DNA of 64,000 nt from an uncultured Flavobacteriales bacterium (lineage in GTDB: Bacteria > Bacteroidota > Bacteroidia > Flavobacteriales_D > Crocinitomicaceae), in assembly GCA_903945495.1 (NCBI GenBank), contig CAJAVU010000021.1, positions 335,594 through 399,593 on the forward strand, read 5' to 3'. The notes under the pieces were generated by a model, which made no database searches, was not told the origin of the DNA, and saw only the letters and a list, made by a program, of their open reading frames with translations. Made by a program: the position numbers and the translations under genes. Positions 9,756 through 19,695 of the stretch are shown here, one piece after another; within the stretch, counting starts at the first letter, position 1, and the number at the start of each line of letters is the position of its first letter.

Positions 9756-11141
9756 TTAATGTAAGCCTTTGATCCAAACCGTCATTTCCCTTAAGACAGT
9801 TTCAGAGAACGTTTCTTCCAATTCGCCGTATTCGCTTATTGTACAAGTTGTACATTTTTGAAACAAGTGATTCAATCCATCAATAACAATGGCTTTCGAT
9901 TGGGGAAGGGATTTTTTTGAAAAGTTGTTTGCAAATCCAGCTTGATTGCTCACTGGCGGAACTTGTATGTCTTTTGAACCGTTGATTGCTAAAATAGGGA
10001 CTTTAATTTTCTTCAAATAAGTGGCTGTCTGAAAACCTAAAAACTGTCTTCCCCAATCGTTGTTTAACATCATTTGTATTCCCATTTGATAGTTAGAAAG
10101 ACTCGTTACATCCGTAAATTCTTTCGGAGCCATTGCATAACGTGACTCAATGTACTTTGTCAATGGGTCAAGTGCTTTATCAACTGAATTCGCAGCTAAA
10201 ATTCCACAAATCCCTGTGATGGTTTCTTTTGCCCAAATTCCTACTTCTTCTGAACTTCCACTTGTGACAGAGATTAAATAGTTTTGTTCTGCTAAAACTT
10301 CTCCACCCGAGGTTCCAACAGATGCTAATTGAACAATGAATTGAATTTTCTTATTCGATTTAGCCGCAATCAATGTGTGCATTCCTCCTTCTGAATGACC
10401 TGCAACACCAATTTTATTTCCTGCAAAACGTGGATCTTGGACAAGATAAGTGACGCAGGCATTCACATCGGAAGCGAAATCTTCTAAACTTGCTGTTTGA
10501 AATGAACCTGTACTTTTTCCAACTCCTCGATCATCAAAACGCAAAGAACCGATTCCATTGCGCGCCAAATAATCAGCTATGACTAAGAAGGATTTGTGCC
10601 CGACTAACTCACAATTGCGATCTTGCGCACCAGAACCAGAGGCTAACACGACAATTGGATAATTTGAACCTGCATTCAATGGCAAAGTTAACGTTGCCCC
10701 TAGCACATTTTCTCCATTCTGAATCAAGATTTCCTCTACAGGATAAGCAAATGGTGCTTTTGGTTCTTGCGGACGTTTCACAACAATTTTTTCTTGTTCC
10801 GTTCGTGTGAAATTTGCTGCCCACTTTACATCCATTTGTGACATTACACCAACAATTGAATCTCCTGTTTTTGAAAATTTACCGTCAAATGTTAGTCCGA
10901 TTTTGGTCCATAAAAATGAAAGTGTTGAATCCGTTATTTTCAGTTTATCCATCACAATATTCTCGTAACTTCCATCGGGATCAGACATTTTTGACACAGG
11001 ATTAAACGGATAATTCGATATGGTTAAATCCATTCGATTCGAATTCCCCATAATACTAAAGCTAGTGTGCCAAGTTCCGTTGATTTGTCCGAATGTTGAA
11101 GTTGTAAGTAAAATCAGCGTGAATAAAAGGATTGGTTTCAT
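9756..11141 (-). CDS. Alpha/beta hydrolase family protein (secreted)
   Basis: 461 aa; signal peptide; VVLASGSGAQDRN, GSLRFDDRGVGKS, GVAGHSEGG nucleophile elbow, late His (DGLNHLF). Confidence 0.85.
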   Translation of the reverse strand: MKPILLFTLILLTTSTFGQINGTWHTSFSIMGNSNRMDLTISNYPFNPVSKMSDPDGSYENIVMDKLKITDSTLSFLWTKIGLTFDGKFSKTGDSIVGVMSQMDVKWAANFTRTEQEKIVVKRPQEPKAPFAYPVEEILIQNGENVLGATLTLPLNAGSNYPIVVLASGSGAQDRNCELVGHKSFLVIADYLARNGIGSLRFDDRGVGKSTGSFQTASLEDFASDVNACVTYLVQDPRFAGNKIGVAGHSEGGMHTLIAAKSNKKIQFIVQLASVGTSGGEVLAEQNYLISVTSGSSEEVGIWAKETITGICGILAANSVDKALDPLTKYIESRYAMAPKEFTDVTSLSNYQMGIQMMLNNDWGRQFLGFQTATYLKKIKVPILAINGSKDIQVPPVSNQAGFANNFSKKSLPQSKAIVIDGLNHLFQKCTTCTISEYGELEETFSETVLREMTVWIKGLH

Positions 11142-11150
11142 AAGGTTAAT

Positions 11151-12284
11151 TTATGGGTGAATGAGCGATAGTAATTTGAGCGTTTTCGGCTCATTATCAA
11201 AAGGTTTTAAGAATTCTTGACGTTTGTTCAATTCATCTTCGTTGAACGATTTTTGCATCAGAACTTCTACGAGATGCTTGAAATCTGAAGGCGATTGCGC
11301 GACTGAAACGAGTTGTTTTAAATCACCTGTTCCCGCAAGCATGTGTGGATTACAAACAATGAATTTTCCCGAATAAAGTACATTGATTAATTTTAATTTC
11401 AAACCAGTTGGTTGATTCGTATACAACAAGTGAATGTGCGCATGTTGAATCAATTCAGTCATCGTTTGATCATCTGGACTATTGACCAAGCGAATATTCT
11501 TTTTAGTTGAAAGATCTGCGATTAGTCGTTCACTTGGATTTAATCCAGCAACCACAAATGGATACGGTAACTCAAAAACACCTGCTTCAGCGAGTGAATA
11601 ATACGCCAGTACATTTTCTTGAACACTCAAATTCCCATGAAACAAAATGTACGGTTCTTCGACAGATTTTGTGGAAACGTGTAATACATCATTAGCATGG
11701 AAACTTGGAAGATAACTAACCTTATTTGTTGGAAATTGTTTTTCGAAATAGGCTGTGTCTTCTTGCGAAACAATCAGCATGTGTTTTGCTTTTGCTAAGT
11801 GTTTTTCGTAGGATTTTAACTTACGTGCTTCAAGCAGAAAAAAGCATTTTTTAATCCAATTGCGCTCGGCCTTTGCCAAACCATTGTAATAATCATGTTC
11901 AATATTGCTTTCCCTGAAAATCGTAAGGCGATCTTTGAAACGATCATCTAAAAGCAAACCTGTTGTATGCAAACCTTCCATTAAAATGGGAAAATTGTCT
12001 TGCAACAAGCGTTCATTTAATTCTTGTGAAATTCGGGATTTTACAATGTATGGAATCTTAGAAAATTGCTGAAAAAACGAAGTTGAACGTTTGTAGTAAT
12101 GCACTTCCAACGCAAGTTTATTCAAATAAGCTTGTTCGCCACGGCCGTATTCAAAGCAATGCAAAATCACATCGACGCCTTGTTTTTTTAAGCAACGAAT
12201 TTTGTGAAACACATCAATCACACCACCATAATTTGCAGGATATGGAACATCGAATGAGATGATATGTACTTTTGTGTTAGTCAA
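11151..12284 (-). CDS. Glycosyltransferase
   Basis: 377 aa; VHIISFDVPYPANYGGVIDVFHKI N-terminal GT-B-like motif; overlaps the next gene by 8 bp. Confidence 0.7.
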   Translation of the reverse strand: MTNTKVHIISFDVPYPANYGGVIDVFHKIRCLKKQGVDVILHCFEYGRGEQAYLNKLALEVHYYKRSTSFFQQFSKIPYIVKSRISQELNERLLQDNFPILMEGLHTTGLLLDDRFKDRLTIFRESNIEHDYYNGLAKAERNWIKKCFFLLEARKLKSYEKHLAKAKHMLIVSQEDTAYFEKQFPTNKVSYLPSFHANDVLHVSTKSVEEPYILFHGNLSVQENVLAYYSLAEAGVFELPYPFVVAGLNPSERLIADLSTKKNIRLVNSPDDQTMTELIQHAHIHLLYTNQPTGLKLKLINVLYSGKFIVCNPHMLAGTGDLKQLVSVAQSPSDFKHLVEVLMQKSFNEDELNKRQEFLKPFDNEPKTLKLLSLIHP

Positions 12285-13404
12285 CTTTTGGATATATTTC
12301 TTCTAAAATATGTTGCTCACTTTCCCAATTTTCTACCTTCGCTGCAAGTGCACAATTGGCTTTAAATTGTTCCAATTTACTTGGGTTTTCTTGTAAATCA
12401 CGAATTGCGTTTGCTAAGTTTTCAGGTGTTAATTCTGGCAGAATAGTTCCCAATTCATGTTGTTCTATGATGCGCTTAATTTCAACCAAATCTGTTGCAA
12501 TAATCGGCGTTGAAGCATGAATGTAATCGAAAACTTTATTGGGCAAGGAATACAAATAATTCAAATTCGTTGGTTTATCTAAGGTTAAACCAACATCGGC
12601 ATGATGCGTGAAAGCCATCATCTCAGCGTATGGACGTTTTCCATAGAAACGTACTTTTTCATTTAGCTGTTCTCGTTCAACCGTTTCTTTCAACTGCGCT
12701 ACAACATCGCCATCTCCAACAATCATCAAACATGTGTTCTCAAGTAATTTCATTGCTTCAATTGCTTCTTCAGATCCGCGATCCACATTGATTCCAGCAC
12801 CTTGAATAATTACTAAAAATGTATTTTCTGGAATATCCAATTCTGCTTTCGTGGGAAGATGATTTAAGTGGAAAGTGGGTGAAATGTTTCGAACGACCAA
12901 TACTTCTTTCTTGTATTTTTCACGGTACAATTTTGCGATGGATTCATTCACTGTGTAAATGGTTTTCAGCTTAGGAAAAATCCAACTTTCGATTCCTTCC
13001 CACACTTTTTGAACACGTGGACGATGAATCAATTCAGGCACTTCCGTAAAATACTCATGTGAATCGTATACCAATCGAGCATTCGGTTTAAATTTACTTG
13101 CAGCGTAATTGGCAAGTAAAGTATCCAAATCATTCGACACCAATAAACTTGCACGTTTTGTCAACAAGAAAAAGAAAAGGCGAAGATTGTAAAGTGCATA
13201 AAAACCTGCTCCTTTTTCTTTCGCTAATTTGAATCGTTTGGTCGCATAACTGCGTTTTGGAAGCTCAATGCTGTCTTTCTTTTGACGACCAACAAGTAAA
13301 ACGTCATATCCTTGCTGCTGCAGAAACAAACAAATTTTATTCACCCTATTATCGGTGTACAAATCATTGGTAACAGATACAATTGCACGTTTTTTTCTAG
13401 CCAT
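12277..13404 (-). CDS. Glycosyltransferase, GT4-like
   Basis: 375 aa; SVTNDLYTDNRVNKICLFLQQQGYDVLLVGR; C-terminal GDGDVVAQLKE, LPNKVFDYIHASTPIIATDLVEIKRII. Confidence 0.85.
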   Translation of the reverse strand: MARKKRAIVSVTNDLYTDNRVNKICLFLQQQGYDVLLVGRQKKDSIELPKRSYATKRFKLAKEKGAGFYALYNLRLFFFLLTKRASLLVSNDLDTLLANYAASKFKPNARLVYDSHEYFTEVPELIHRPRVQKVWEGIESWIFPKLKTIYTVNESIAKLYREKYKKEVLVVRNISPTFHLNHLPTKAELDIPENTFLVIIQGAGINVDRGSEEAIEAMKLLENTCLMIVGDGDVVAQLKETVEREQLNEKVRFYGKRPYAEMMAFTHHADVGLTLDKPTNLNYLYSLPNKVFDYIHASTPIIATDLVEIKRIIEQHELGTILPELTPENLANAIRDLQENPSKLEQFKANCALAAKVENWESEQHILEEIYPKVD

Positions 13405-13436
13405 CGTTCAAAGGTAGAAAAACCAAATTGATTAAT

Positions 13437-14018
13437 TTAAAGAAACATTAGAACTAAGAAAAATAATAGGAAAAGCAACGATATTCCGATAATTACGGCA
13501 TCAATAATTAAAAACACGCGGCTTAAACGCAGGTTGCGCTCACCGGCTAAAGTGATGTAACGCGATTTACTTGCTCTTTTGTAAAACACCAATCCTAAAA
13601 TGGTCATAATAATTCCTAATAAAGGAATGAATGGTGTAACAATGCCAATACCGGATTGAATGGCTGCAGCTTTTGCATTTCTTTCTGCTTGCAAGGCTTG
13701 GTCGACGATTTCTGAGTTGTCTTGTGTTAAGGAATCGTCAATACTTGTTTGTTGAATGTCTTGTTGTTGCTCAATTGCTATATCAGAAGCGATTTCCGCA
13801 TCCGAACGATTTACATCACTGCTTTGAACGGGTGTTTCGATAGATGTTGTTGTCGCGAAAGAATGCGTTCTGTCTTCGGTTTCGATAGGTTTGGCTGAGG
13901 TTTCTATGATTTCGCGTTGTACATTATCCGTTTTCACAAAACGTAATTTACCGTTGTTGAAACTTCCGCACGAAGCAACCAAAAAGGAAAGAGTCAAAAA
14001 GAATAAAACGTATTTCAT
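13437..14018 (-). CDS. Hypothetical lipoprotein with C-terminal membrane helices
   Basis: 193 aa; lipobox-like LVASCGS; low-complexity polar middle; two C-terminal hydrophobic segments. Confidence 0.5.
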   Translation of the reverse strand: MKYVLFFLTLSFLVASCGSFNNGKLRFVKTDNVQREIIETSAKPIETEDRTHSFATTTSIETPVQSSDVNRSDAEIASDIAIEQQQDIQQTSIDDSLTQDNSEIVDQALQAERNAKAAAIQSGIGIVTPFIPLLGIIMTILGLVFYKRASKSRYITLAGERNLRLSRVFLIIDAVIIGISLLFLLFFLVLMFL

Positions 14019-14138
14019 AGAATATTTTTTCTAGTTAACGTAGAAAGAGCGCGTTTAGTTTATTCGGCCAATGTTTTTTCAGCATGAAGACCATTGTAAA
14101 AGTAATTCAAAGTGAAAACACGATGAATAAAATGATTT

Positions 14139-17100
14139 CTAATTATTTTGCAATGGTTTTACAATGCTACTGATTTGCTCAAAAGCATGCTTGATATGTT
14201 TCACATCGGCAAAGACAATGCGCAACTTATCGTTTTGCTCGCTCAATTTACATCCCTGTCCATTGCGCTGAATGTAATTTAAGACTTGCTGGAACATATC
14301 GGTTTCGTAGAACGGCGATTGCGGATTCGAAATGAAGTAACCAACCATTTTTCCTGATTTAATTACCAAACGTTCTAGGCCAATTTCTTCTGCCAACCAA
14401 CGCAATTTAAACGATAACACCAATTCATTCACTTGTTTTGGAAGCGGACCAAATCGGTCGATCAACATTTCTGAGAATTTCTGTAATTCGGCTTCGTCTT
14501 TCAAGTTGTCCATTTCTTGGTACAAACTCAAACGCTCAGCAACATTATTTACGTAATCATCTGGAATACGCACTTCCAAATCGGTTTCCAAAATACAATC
14601 CTTCACGAAATGCAACATGGAATCAGTCGTGCGCTCATCAAATAATTCTTTGAACTCACTTTCACGTAATTCTTCAATCGCTTCATTCAAGATTTTCTGA
14701 TACATCTCAAATCCAATTTCTGAAATGAAACCACTTTGTTCGCCACCCAACATATTTCCAGCACCTCGAATGTCTAAATCTTTCATCGCAATATTGAAAC
14801 CTGAACCCAAATCTGAGAATTGAACCAAAGCCTCCAAACGTTTGCGCGAATCAGATGTCATGATGCTAAACGGTGGCGCCACCAAGTAACAGAATCCTTT
14901 TTTATTGCTTCGACCAACGCGACCACGCAACTGGTGCAAATCGCTCAATCCAAAATTGTGCGCATCGTTGATGATAATCGTATTGGCATTTGAAATATCA
15001 ATTCCAGATTCAATAATCGTTGTTGCCAACAAGACATCGTATTCGCCATTGATGAAATCAAACATGATTTTTTCCAATTGCTTTCCGTCCATTTGTCCGT
15101 GACCAATTCCAACGCGCACACCTGGACACAAACGACTAATCATTCCTGAAATTTCACGAATATTGGCCAAACGGTTGTGCACGAAAAATACTTGTCCTCC
15201 GCGACTTACTTCGTATGCAATGGCATCGCGAATCGTTTCTTCGTTGAAGAGAATAATATCAGTTAAAACGGGTTGTCTATTTGGTGGTGGCGTATTGATA
15301 ATGCTCAAATCGCGCGCTCCCATCAACGAAAACTGTAAAGTTCGTGGAATCGGAGTTGCAGTTAAAGTCAAGGTATCAACTGTCGCACGCAAGGTTTTCA
15401 ATTTGTCTTTTACAGCCACACCAAATTTTTGTTCCTCATCGATAATCATCAATCCAAGGTCTTTGAATTTGACGCGTTCGGCAACAACGGCATGTGTTCC
15501 AATCAAAATATCGATTTTCCCATCCGCCAATTTCTTTAAGGTTTCCGTTGTGTCCTTCGACGATTTAAAACGATTGATATAATCAACTGTCACCGGGAAA
15601 TCTTTCAAACGTTCTTTGAAACTGCGGTAATGTTGCATCGAAAGAATCGTTGTTGGAACCAATACGGCAACTTGTTTTCCGTCAGTAGCAGCTTTGAACG
15701 CAGCGCGAATGGCAACTTCGGTTTTACCAAATCCAACATCACCACAGATCAATCGATCCATTGGCGTTGGCGATTCCATGTCTTTTTTAATGGCTTCCGT
15801 TGCTTTCAGCTGATCAGGAGTATCTTCATACATGAACGATGCTTCCAACTCGTTTTGCAAATACGTGTCTTCGTTGAATGCAAAGCCCGGCTGACTTTTG
15901 CGTTTCGCATATAATTGAATTAAATCGAAGGCAAGTTCCTTGATTTTTTTCTTGGTCTTATTTTTTAAGTTCGTCCACGCCTGCGTTCCTAATTTGTTCA
16001 TTTTCGGAACAGAACCATCTTTTCCAGTGAACTTCGAAATGCGGTGAAGCGAGTGAATTCCAACATACAAAACGTCGCCGTCTTTGTACACCAAACGAAT
16101 CGCTTCTTGTGGTTTTCCGTTTACATCAATCGTTTCTAAGCCCGAAAATTGTCCAACACCGTGATCGATATGCGTCACATAATCACCTTTTTGAAGGTTG
16201 TAAATTTCTTTAAGTGTTAACGCTTGTTTTGCCTGACGGAATCCTTCTTTCAAACGGAAACGATGGTAGCGCTCAAACAATTGATGATCGGTATAACACA
16301 CCAATTTCTGACTCGGAGAAATAAAGCCTTCGTGCAAGGCAATCGGAATAGGTTTGAAATCTACTCCGCCGCCAATGTCTTCAAAAATCTGATACAAACG
16401 ATCAATTTGTTTCGGCTGATTGGAGAAGATGAGGTTGGTGAAACGTTGTTCTGTTCTGTTCACCAAATCCTGACGCAATAAGTCAAAGTTCTTATTGAAA
16501 CTTGGTTGTGGAAGAAAATCGAAGTTATAAACTTGATCTGCTTTGAAATGAAATTCTGGACCCCATTCAATGCAATTATAGGCTTCAATTTCCTTTTTCA
16601 CATCACTTGGATGCAAGTACAATTCACTCGGAATCGTGCGTTTTACTGTATCCGATAAACCAGAGAAAATTTTCACCGATTTCTCGTATTCTTTTTCCAA
16701 AGTAGAAGTCAATTGATCGAAAGACGAAAGCCAAAGCGTTACATTCTTTCCTAAAAATTCAAAGAAACTTCCATTGCCTTCCAAGTTCAATTGTCCTTGG
16801 ACGTTTGGAATGATATTAAAATGTTTGTGGGTTGTTAACGACAATTGTGAACTCGCATCGAATGTTCGGATGGATTCTACCTCATCGCCAAAAAACTCAA
16901 TGCGGAACGGATGATCGTTGGAATACGAGAAAACATCGATAATTCCACCACGAATGGAAAATTGTCCAGGTTCGTAAACGAAATCAACGCGCTCAAAATG
17001 GTATTCCATCAACAACTCATTGATAAAATCAATCGAATAGGTTTTTCCAACTTCAATGCGCAAGGTGTTTTCGCTCAGTTTCTTTTGGGTAGGAACTTTT

Positions 17101-17489
17101 TCAAACAAGGCTTTCGGATAGGTAACAACCCAAACATTGCTGCCATTGTTGATTTTTTCCAATACTTCAGCACGCGAAACAACATTGGCGTTATCCGTTT
17201 CTTCCAATTGATAGGGAACACGATACGATGCTGGATAGAACAACACACGTTTATCGTCAGGAAATAAACCTTCTAAATCATTCAAGAAATAAGCAGCATC
17301 TTCTTTATCGTTCAAGACAAATAAATGATGTCCGGGCGTTTGATCCGCTAATGCAGAAGCACACAAACTGCGGGAAGAACCAACAAGTCCTTTCCAATGA
17401 ATATGTGTTCCAGCAAATTGCAGTTGATTCGCCGTTGCGTCAATCTGAGAAAGTTTCGAGAAGAGTTGTTTAAGTTCCTTTTGTTCCAT
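14139..17489 (-). CDS. mfd: Transcription-repair coupling factor
   Basis: 1116 aa; RNAP-interaction region (LQKGDYVTHIDHGVGQFSGLE), helicase motifs ICGDVGFGKTEVAIRAAF, DEEQKFGV, TATPIPRTLQFSLMGARDLS, QLRGRVGRS. Confidence 0.97.
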   Translation of the reverse strand: MEQKELKQLFSKLSQIDATANQLQFAGTHIHWKGLVGSSRSLCASALADQTPGHHLFVLNDKEDAAYFLNDLEGLFPDDKRVLFYPASYRVPYQLEETDNANVVSRAEVLEKINNGSNVWVVTYPKALFEKVPTQKKLSENTLRIEVGKTYSIDFINELLMEYHFERVDFVYEPGQFSIRGGIIDVFSYSNDHPFRIEFFGDEVESIRTFDASSQLSLTTHKHFNIIPNVQGQLNLEGNGSFFEFLGKNVTLWLSSFDQLTSTLEKEYEKSVKIFSGLSDTVKRTIPSELYLHPSDVKKEIEAYNCIEWGPEFHFKADQVYNFDFLPQPSFNKNFDLLRQDLVNRTEQRFTNLIFSNQPKQIDRLYQIFEDIGGGVDFKPIPIALHEGFISPSQKLVCYTDHQLFERYHRFRLKEGFRQAKQALTLKEIYNLQKGDYVTHIDHGVGQFSGLETIDVNGKPQEAIRLVYKDGDVLYVGIHSLHRISKFTGKDGSVPKMNKLGTQAWTNLKNKTKKKIKELAFDLIQLYAKRKSQPGFAFNEDTYLQNELEASFMYEDTPDQLKATEAIKKDMESPTPMDRLICGDVGFGKTEVAIRAAFKAATDGKQVAVLVPTTILSMQHYRSFKERLKDFPVTVDYINRFKSSKDTTETLKKLADGKIDILIGTHAVVAERVKFKDLGLMIIDEEQKFGVAVKDKLKTLRATVDTLTLTATPIPRTLQFSLMGARDLSIINTPPPNRQPVLTDIILFNEETIRDAIAYEVSRGGQVFFVHNRLANIREISGMISRLCPGVRVGIGHGQMDGKQLEKIMFDFINGEYDVLLATTIIESGIDISNANTIIINDAHNFGLSDLHQLRGRVGRSNKKGFCYLVAPPFSIMTSDSRKRLEALVQFSDLGSGFNIAMKDLDIRGAGNMLGGEQSGFISEIGFEMYQKILNEAIEELRESEFKELFDERTTDSMLHFVKDCILETDLEVRIPDDYVNNVAERLSLYQEMDNLKDEAELQKFSEMLIDRFGPLPKQVNELVLSFKLRWLAEEIGLERLVIKSGKMVGYFISNPQSPFYETDMFQQVLNYIQRNGQGCKLSEQNDKLRIVFADVKHIKHAFEQISSIVKPLQNN

Positions 17490-17512
17490 TTTTTAATTGA
17501 AGCAGAATGCTT

Positions 17513-18517
17513 TTAGTACTCCAAAAGACTCAATGCTTTTTCAACCATTTGTTTTGAGCCAATGAACAATGGAACACGTTGGTGTAAACGTGTTGGTTTA
17601 ATATCTAAAATACGTTCTTTACCTGTTGATGCCAATCCGCCAGCTTGTTCAGCGATAAAAGCCAATGGATTGCATTCATATAACAAACGCAATTTTCCTT
17701 CTGGAGAAGTTGTTGTATCTGGGTAAATGTAAATTCCACCTTTGATCATGTTGCGGTGAAAATCTGCCACCAACGAACCGATGTAACGACCTGAATAAGG
17801 TGCACCTTTATCGTTTTCGAAGCTTTGACAGTATTGTGTATATTTCTTAATTCCTGGGTTACAAATGTCGATGTTTCCTTCGTTCATCGCATACATTCTA
17901 CCTGTTTCAGGCATTTTCATGTTTGGATGTGATAAACAAAATTCACCGATCGAAGGATCCAAGGTAAATCCGTTTACGCCTTTTCCGGTTGTATACACCA
18001 ACATCGTTGATGAACCATACAACACGTAACCTGCTGCGATTTGGTCTGTTCCAACTTGTAACATGTCTTCCTCAGTTGCCAAAGTTCCTTGTGCACTTGT
18101 GCGTTTGTAAATCGAGAAAATCGTACCGATTGAAACATTCACATCGATGTTTGAAGAACCATCCAAAGGATCAAACAAAACAACATATTTTGCATTTTTC
18201 GCAGTTTCAGATTCGAAAGCAACGAAATCGTCATTTTCTTCAGATGCAATTCCACATACTTCACCACCATTGCGGAAAGCTTTGATAAATTGCTCATCAG
18301 CTACCACGTCAAGTTTTTGTTGTTCTTCACCTTGCACATTTGTTGCTCCGTGCGCACCCAAAATGTGGTCTACCAATCCAGCTTTACGTACATCGCGGCT
18401 CACCATTTTCGATGCAACAGCAATATCGTTTAAGATGCGAGACAATTCACCAGTGGCATTTGTGAAATCCGCTTGGCGGTCCATGATGAATTCATTCAGT
18501 GTGATAAGATTTGACAT
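17513..18517 (-). CDS. fbp: Class 1 fructose-1,6-bisphosphatase
   Basis: [57 protein letters not shown]. Likely start is the internal Met ([10 protein letters not shown]) at 18517. Confidence 0.95.
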   Translation of the reverse strand: MSNLITLNEFIMDRQADFTNATGELSRILNDIAVASKMVSRDVRKAGLVDHILGAHGATNVQGEEQQKLDVVADEQFIKAFRNGGEVCGIASEENDDFVAFESETAKNAKYVVLFDPLDGSSNIDVNVSIGTIFSIYKRTSAQGTLATEEDMLQVGTDQIAAGYVLYGSSTMLVYTTGKGVNGFTLDPSIGEFCLSHPNMKMPETGRMYAMNEGNIDICNPGIKKYTQYCQSFENDKGAPYSGRYIGSLVADFHRNMIKGGIYIYPDTTTSPEGKLRLLYECNPLAFIAEQAGGLASTGKERILDIKPTRLHQRVPLFIGSKQMVEKALSLLEY

Positions 18518-18637
18518 GACGCTAATTTTTTTGCAAATATCGTTATTTCTGCCGTATAACTTTTGATAATCCAGGATAAAAATCCCTAAGTCCAATATGT
18601 CTTCCAGTTCATTGTCTTTTGTCCTTCGTCTTTCCGT

Positions 18638-18685
18638 CCTAACATCTTAAAGTCCTAAAGTCTTAATATCCTAAAGTCCTAATAT
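18638..18685. repeat. Six-unit tandem array of degenerate 8-bp repeat (CCTAAAGT family)
   Basis: Read directly: CCTAACAT|CTTAAAGT|CCTAAAGT|CTTAATAT|CCTAAAGT|CCTAATAT. Confidence 0.9.
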
Positions 18686-19102
18686 CCAAATCAAAACAGC
18701 ATACCGCAACACTTTCCCCAACACCATCAAACCAAAGAAGCGCCAGAACGAAACCCTGAAATAGCCGAGTGCCACTGAAAGCGGATCACCAATAAACGGC
18801 ACCCACGAGAAAAAGGCCAACCAATAACCATAAGTATGAATGCGATGTTCGAAAGAACGAATTTTCATGTGACTGATGCCGATGCGTTTGAGCCAATTGG
18901 GATTCCCGAGCAAACCGAGCGCATAATTCGTTAAACCACCGAGTGAATTTCCAATGCTCGCAACGAGTAAACAGAGCGTTGGGTCATATCCCTGCGTAAG
19001 CATTAAGAGTAGAATTCCTTCCGAACTCAATGGCAGAATCGTTGCCGAAAGAAAACTGGCAAAAAACAATCCTACATAACCCGCGGTGAAATACTCCATC
19101 AA
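18671..19102 (-). CDS. YqaA family / DedA-like small membrane protein
   Basis: 143 aa; LFFASFLSATILPLSSEGILL, GNSLGGLTNYALGLLG, FFSWVPFIGDPLSVALGYFRV. Confidence 0.8.
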   Translation of the reverse strand: MMEYFTAGYVGLFFASFLSATILPLSSEGILLLMLTQGYDPTLCLLVASIGNSLGGLTNYALGLLGNPNWLKRIGISHMKIRSFEHRIHTYGYWLAFFSWVPFIGDPLSVALGYFRVSFWRFFGLMVLGKVLRYAVLIWILGL

Positions 19103-19120
19103 CCAAAGATAGGTTTAAAT

Positions 19121-19640
19121 AAAGAAAGTGCCTTGTGTTTCCTAGTAATTCCCTTCCGCGAAACTCTGCGAAATCAGCGGGAGAATTAGGATATTGGTGT
19201 TTTGGTTTCCCACAGATTACGCAGAAAACCGCAGATTGGTATTTTTCAATATCCACTACGAACCTTTGCGCTCTTTGCCCCTCTCACTTCGTGGCTGCTC
19301 CGCGGTGCGTTAAAGAAAGTGTTCTACATCCGGAAAATTCGGACAAATGGAATCTAGAATCAACAAAGTTGATGAGCAACCCTTGTGTCTACATCCAGCA
19401 CATCCATTTGTGAACTCCGTGCCTTTGTGGTGAAATAAAAAAGTGCTTAGTGTTTCCAAGTTTTTTGCCTTTCAGCGAAACTCAGCGAAATCAGCGGGAG
19501 ATTTAGTTATGGTTGTTTTAGTTTCCCAACATGAATGACAAGTCGCATTAAAATCAACTTGTTGATGCGCAACCATTGTGACAACATCCAGCACATCCTC
19601 TTTTGAACTCCGTGCCTCTGTGGTGAAAAAAAAATCTAAG
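19121..19640. repeat. Compound degenerate direct repeats containing TCTGCGAAATCAGCGGGAGA / ACTCCGTGCCTCTGTGGTGAAA motifs
   Basis: Unit around 19126-19439 and unit around 19441-19630 share AAGTGC..GTGTTTCC, CAGCGAAACTC(A/T)GCGAAATCAGCGGGAGA, CATCCAGCACATCC and GAACTCCGTGCCT(T/C)TGTGGTGAAA. The first unit carries extra repeat-like sequence (CACAGATTACGCAGAAAACCGCAGATT). Confidence 0.85.
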
Positions 19641-19644
19641 ACAC

Positions 19645-19677
19645 AAAAAAACCGTCCCTCTTGCGAAGAACGGTTTT
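19645..19677 (-). terminator. Rho-independent terminator for the T9SS cargo gene
   Basis: Minus strand AAAACCGT-TCTTCGCAAGAGGG-ACGGTTTT followed by TTTs. Confidence 0.75.
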
Positions 19678-19695
19678 CCAATCTATAATCAAAAA

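Noticed and set aside
18638-18685. Possible CRISPR array
   Set aside because: The 8-bp units have no spacers; no cas genes in the window. The same holds for the 11-bp array at 33617.
18984-19681. Short ORFs at 18984-19256, 19135-19413 and 19472-19681
   Set aside because: They translate the degenerate repeat block and contain recurring motifs (SPADFAEFRG, KSAGELGYWCF) from repeat DNA; no evidence of a real protein.
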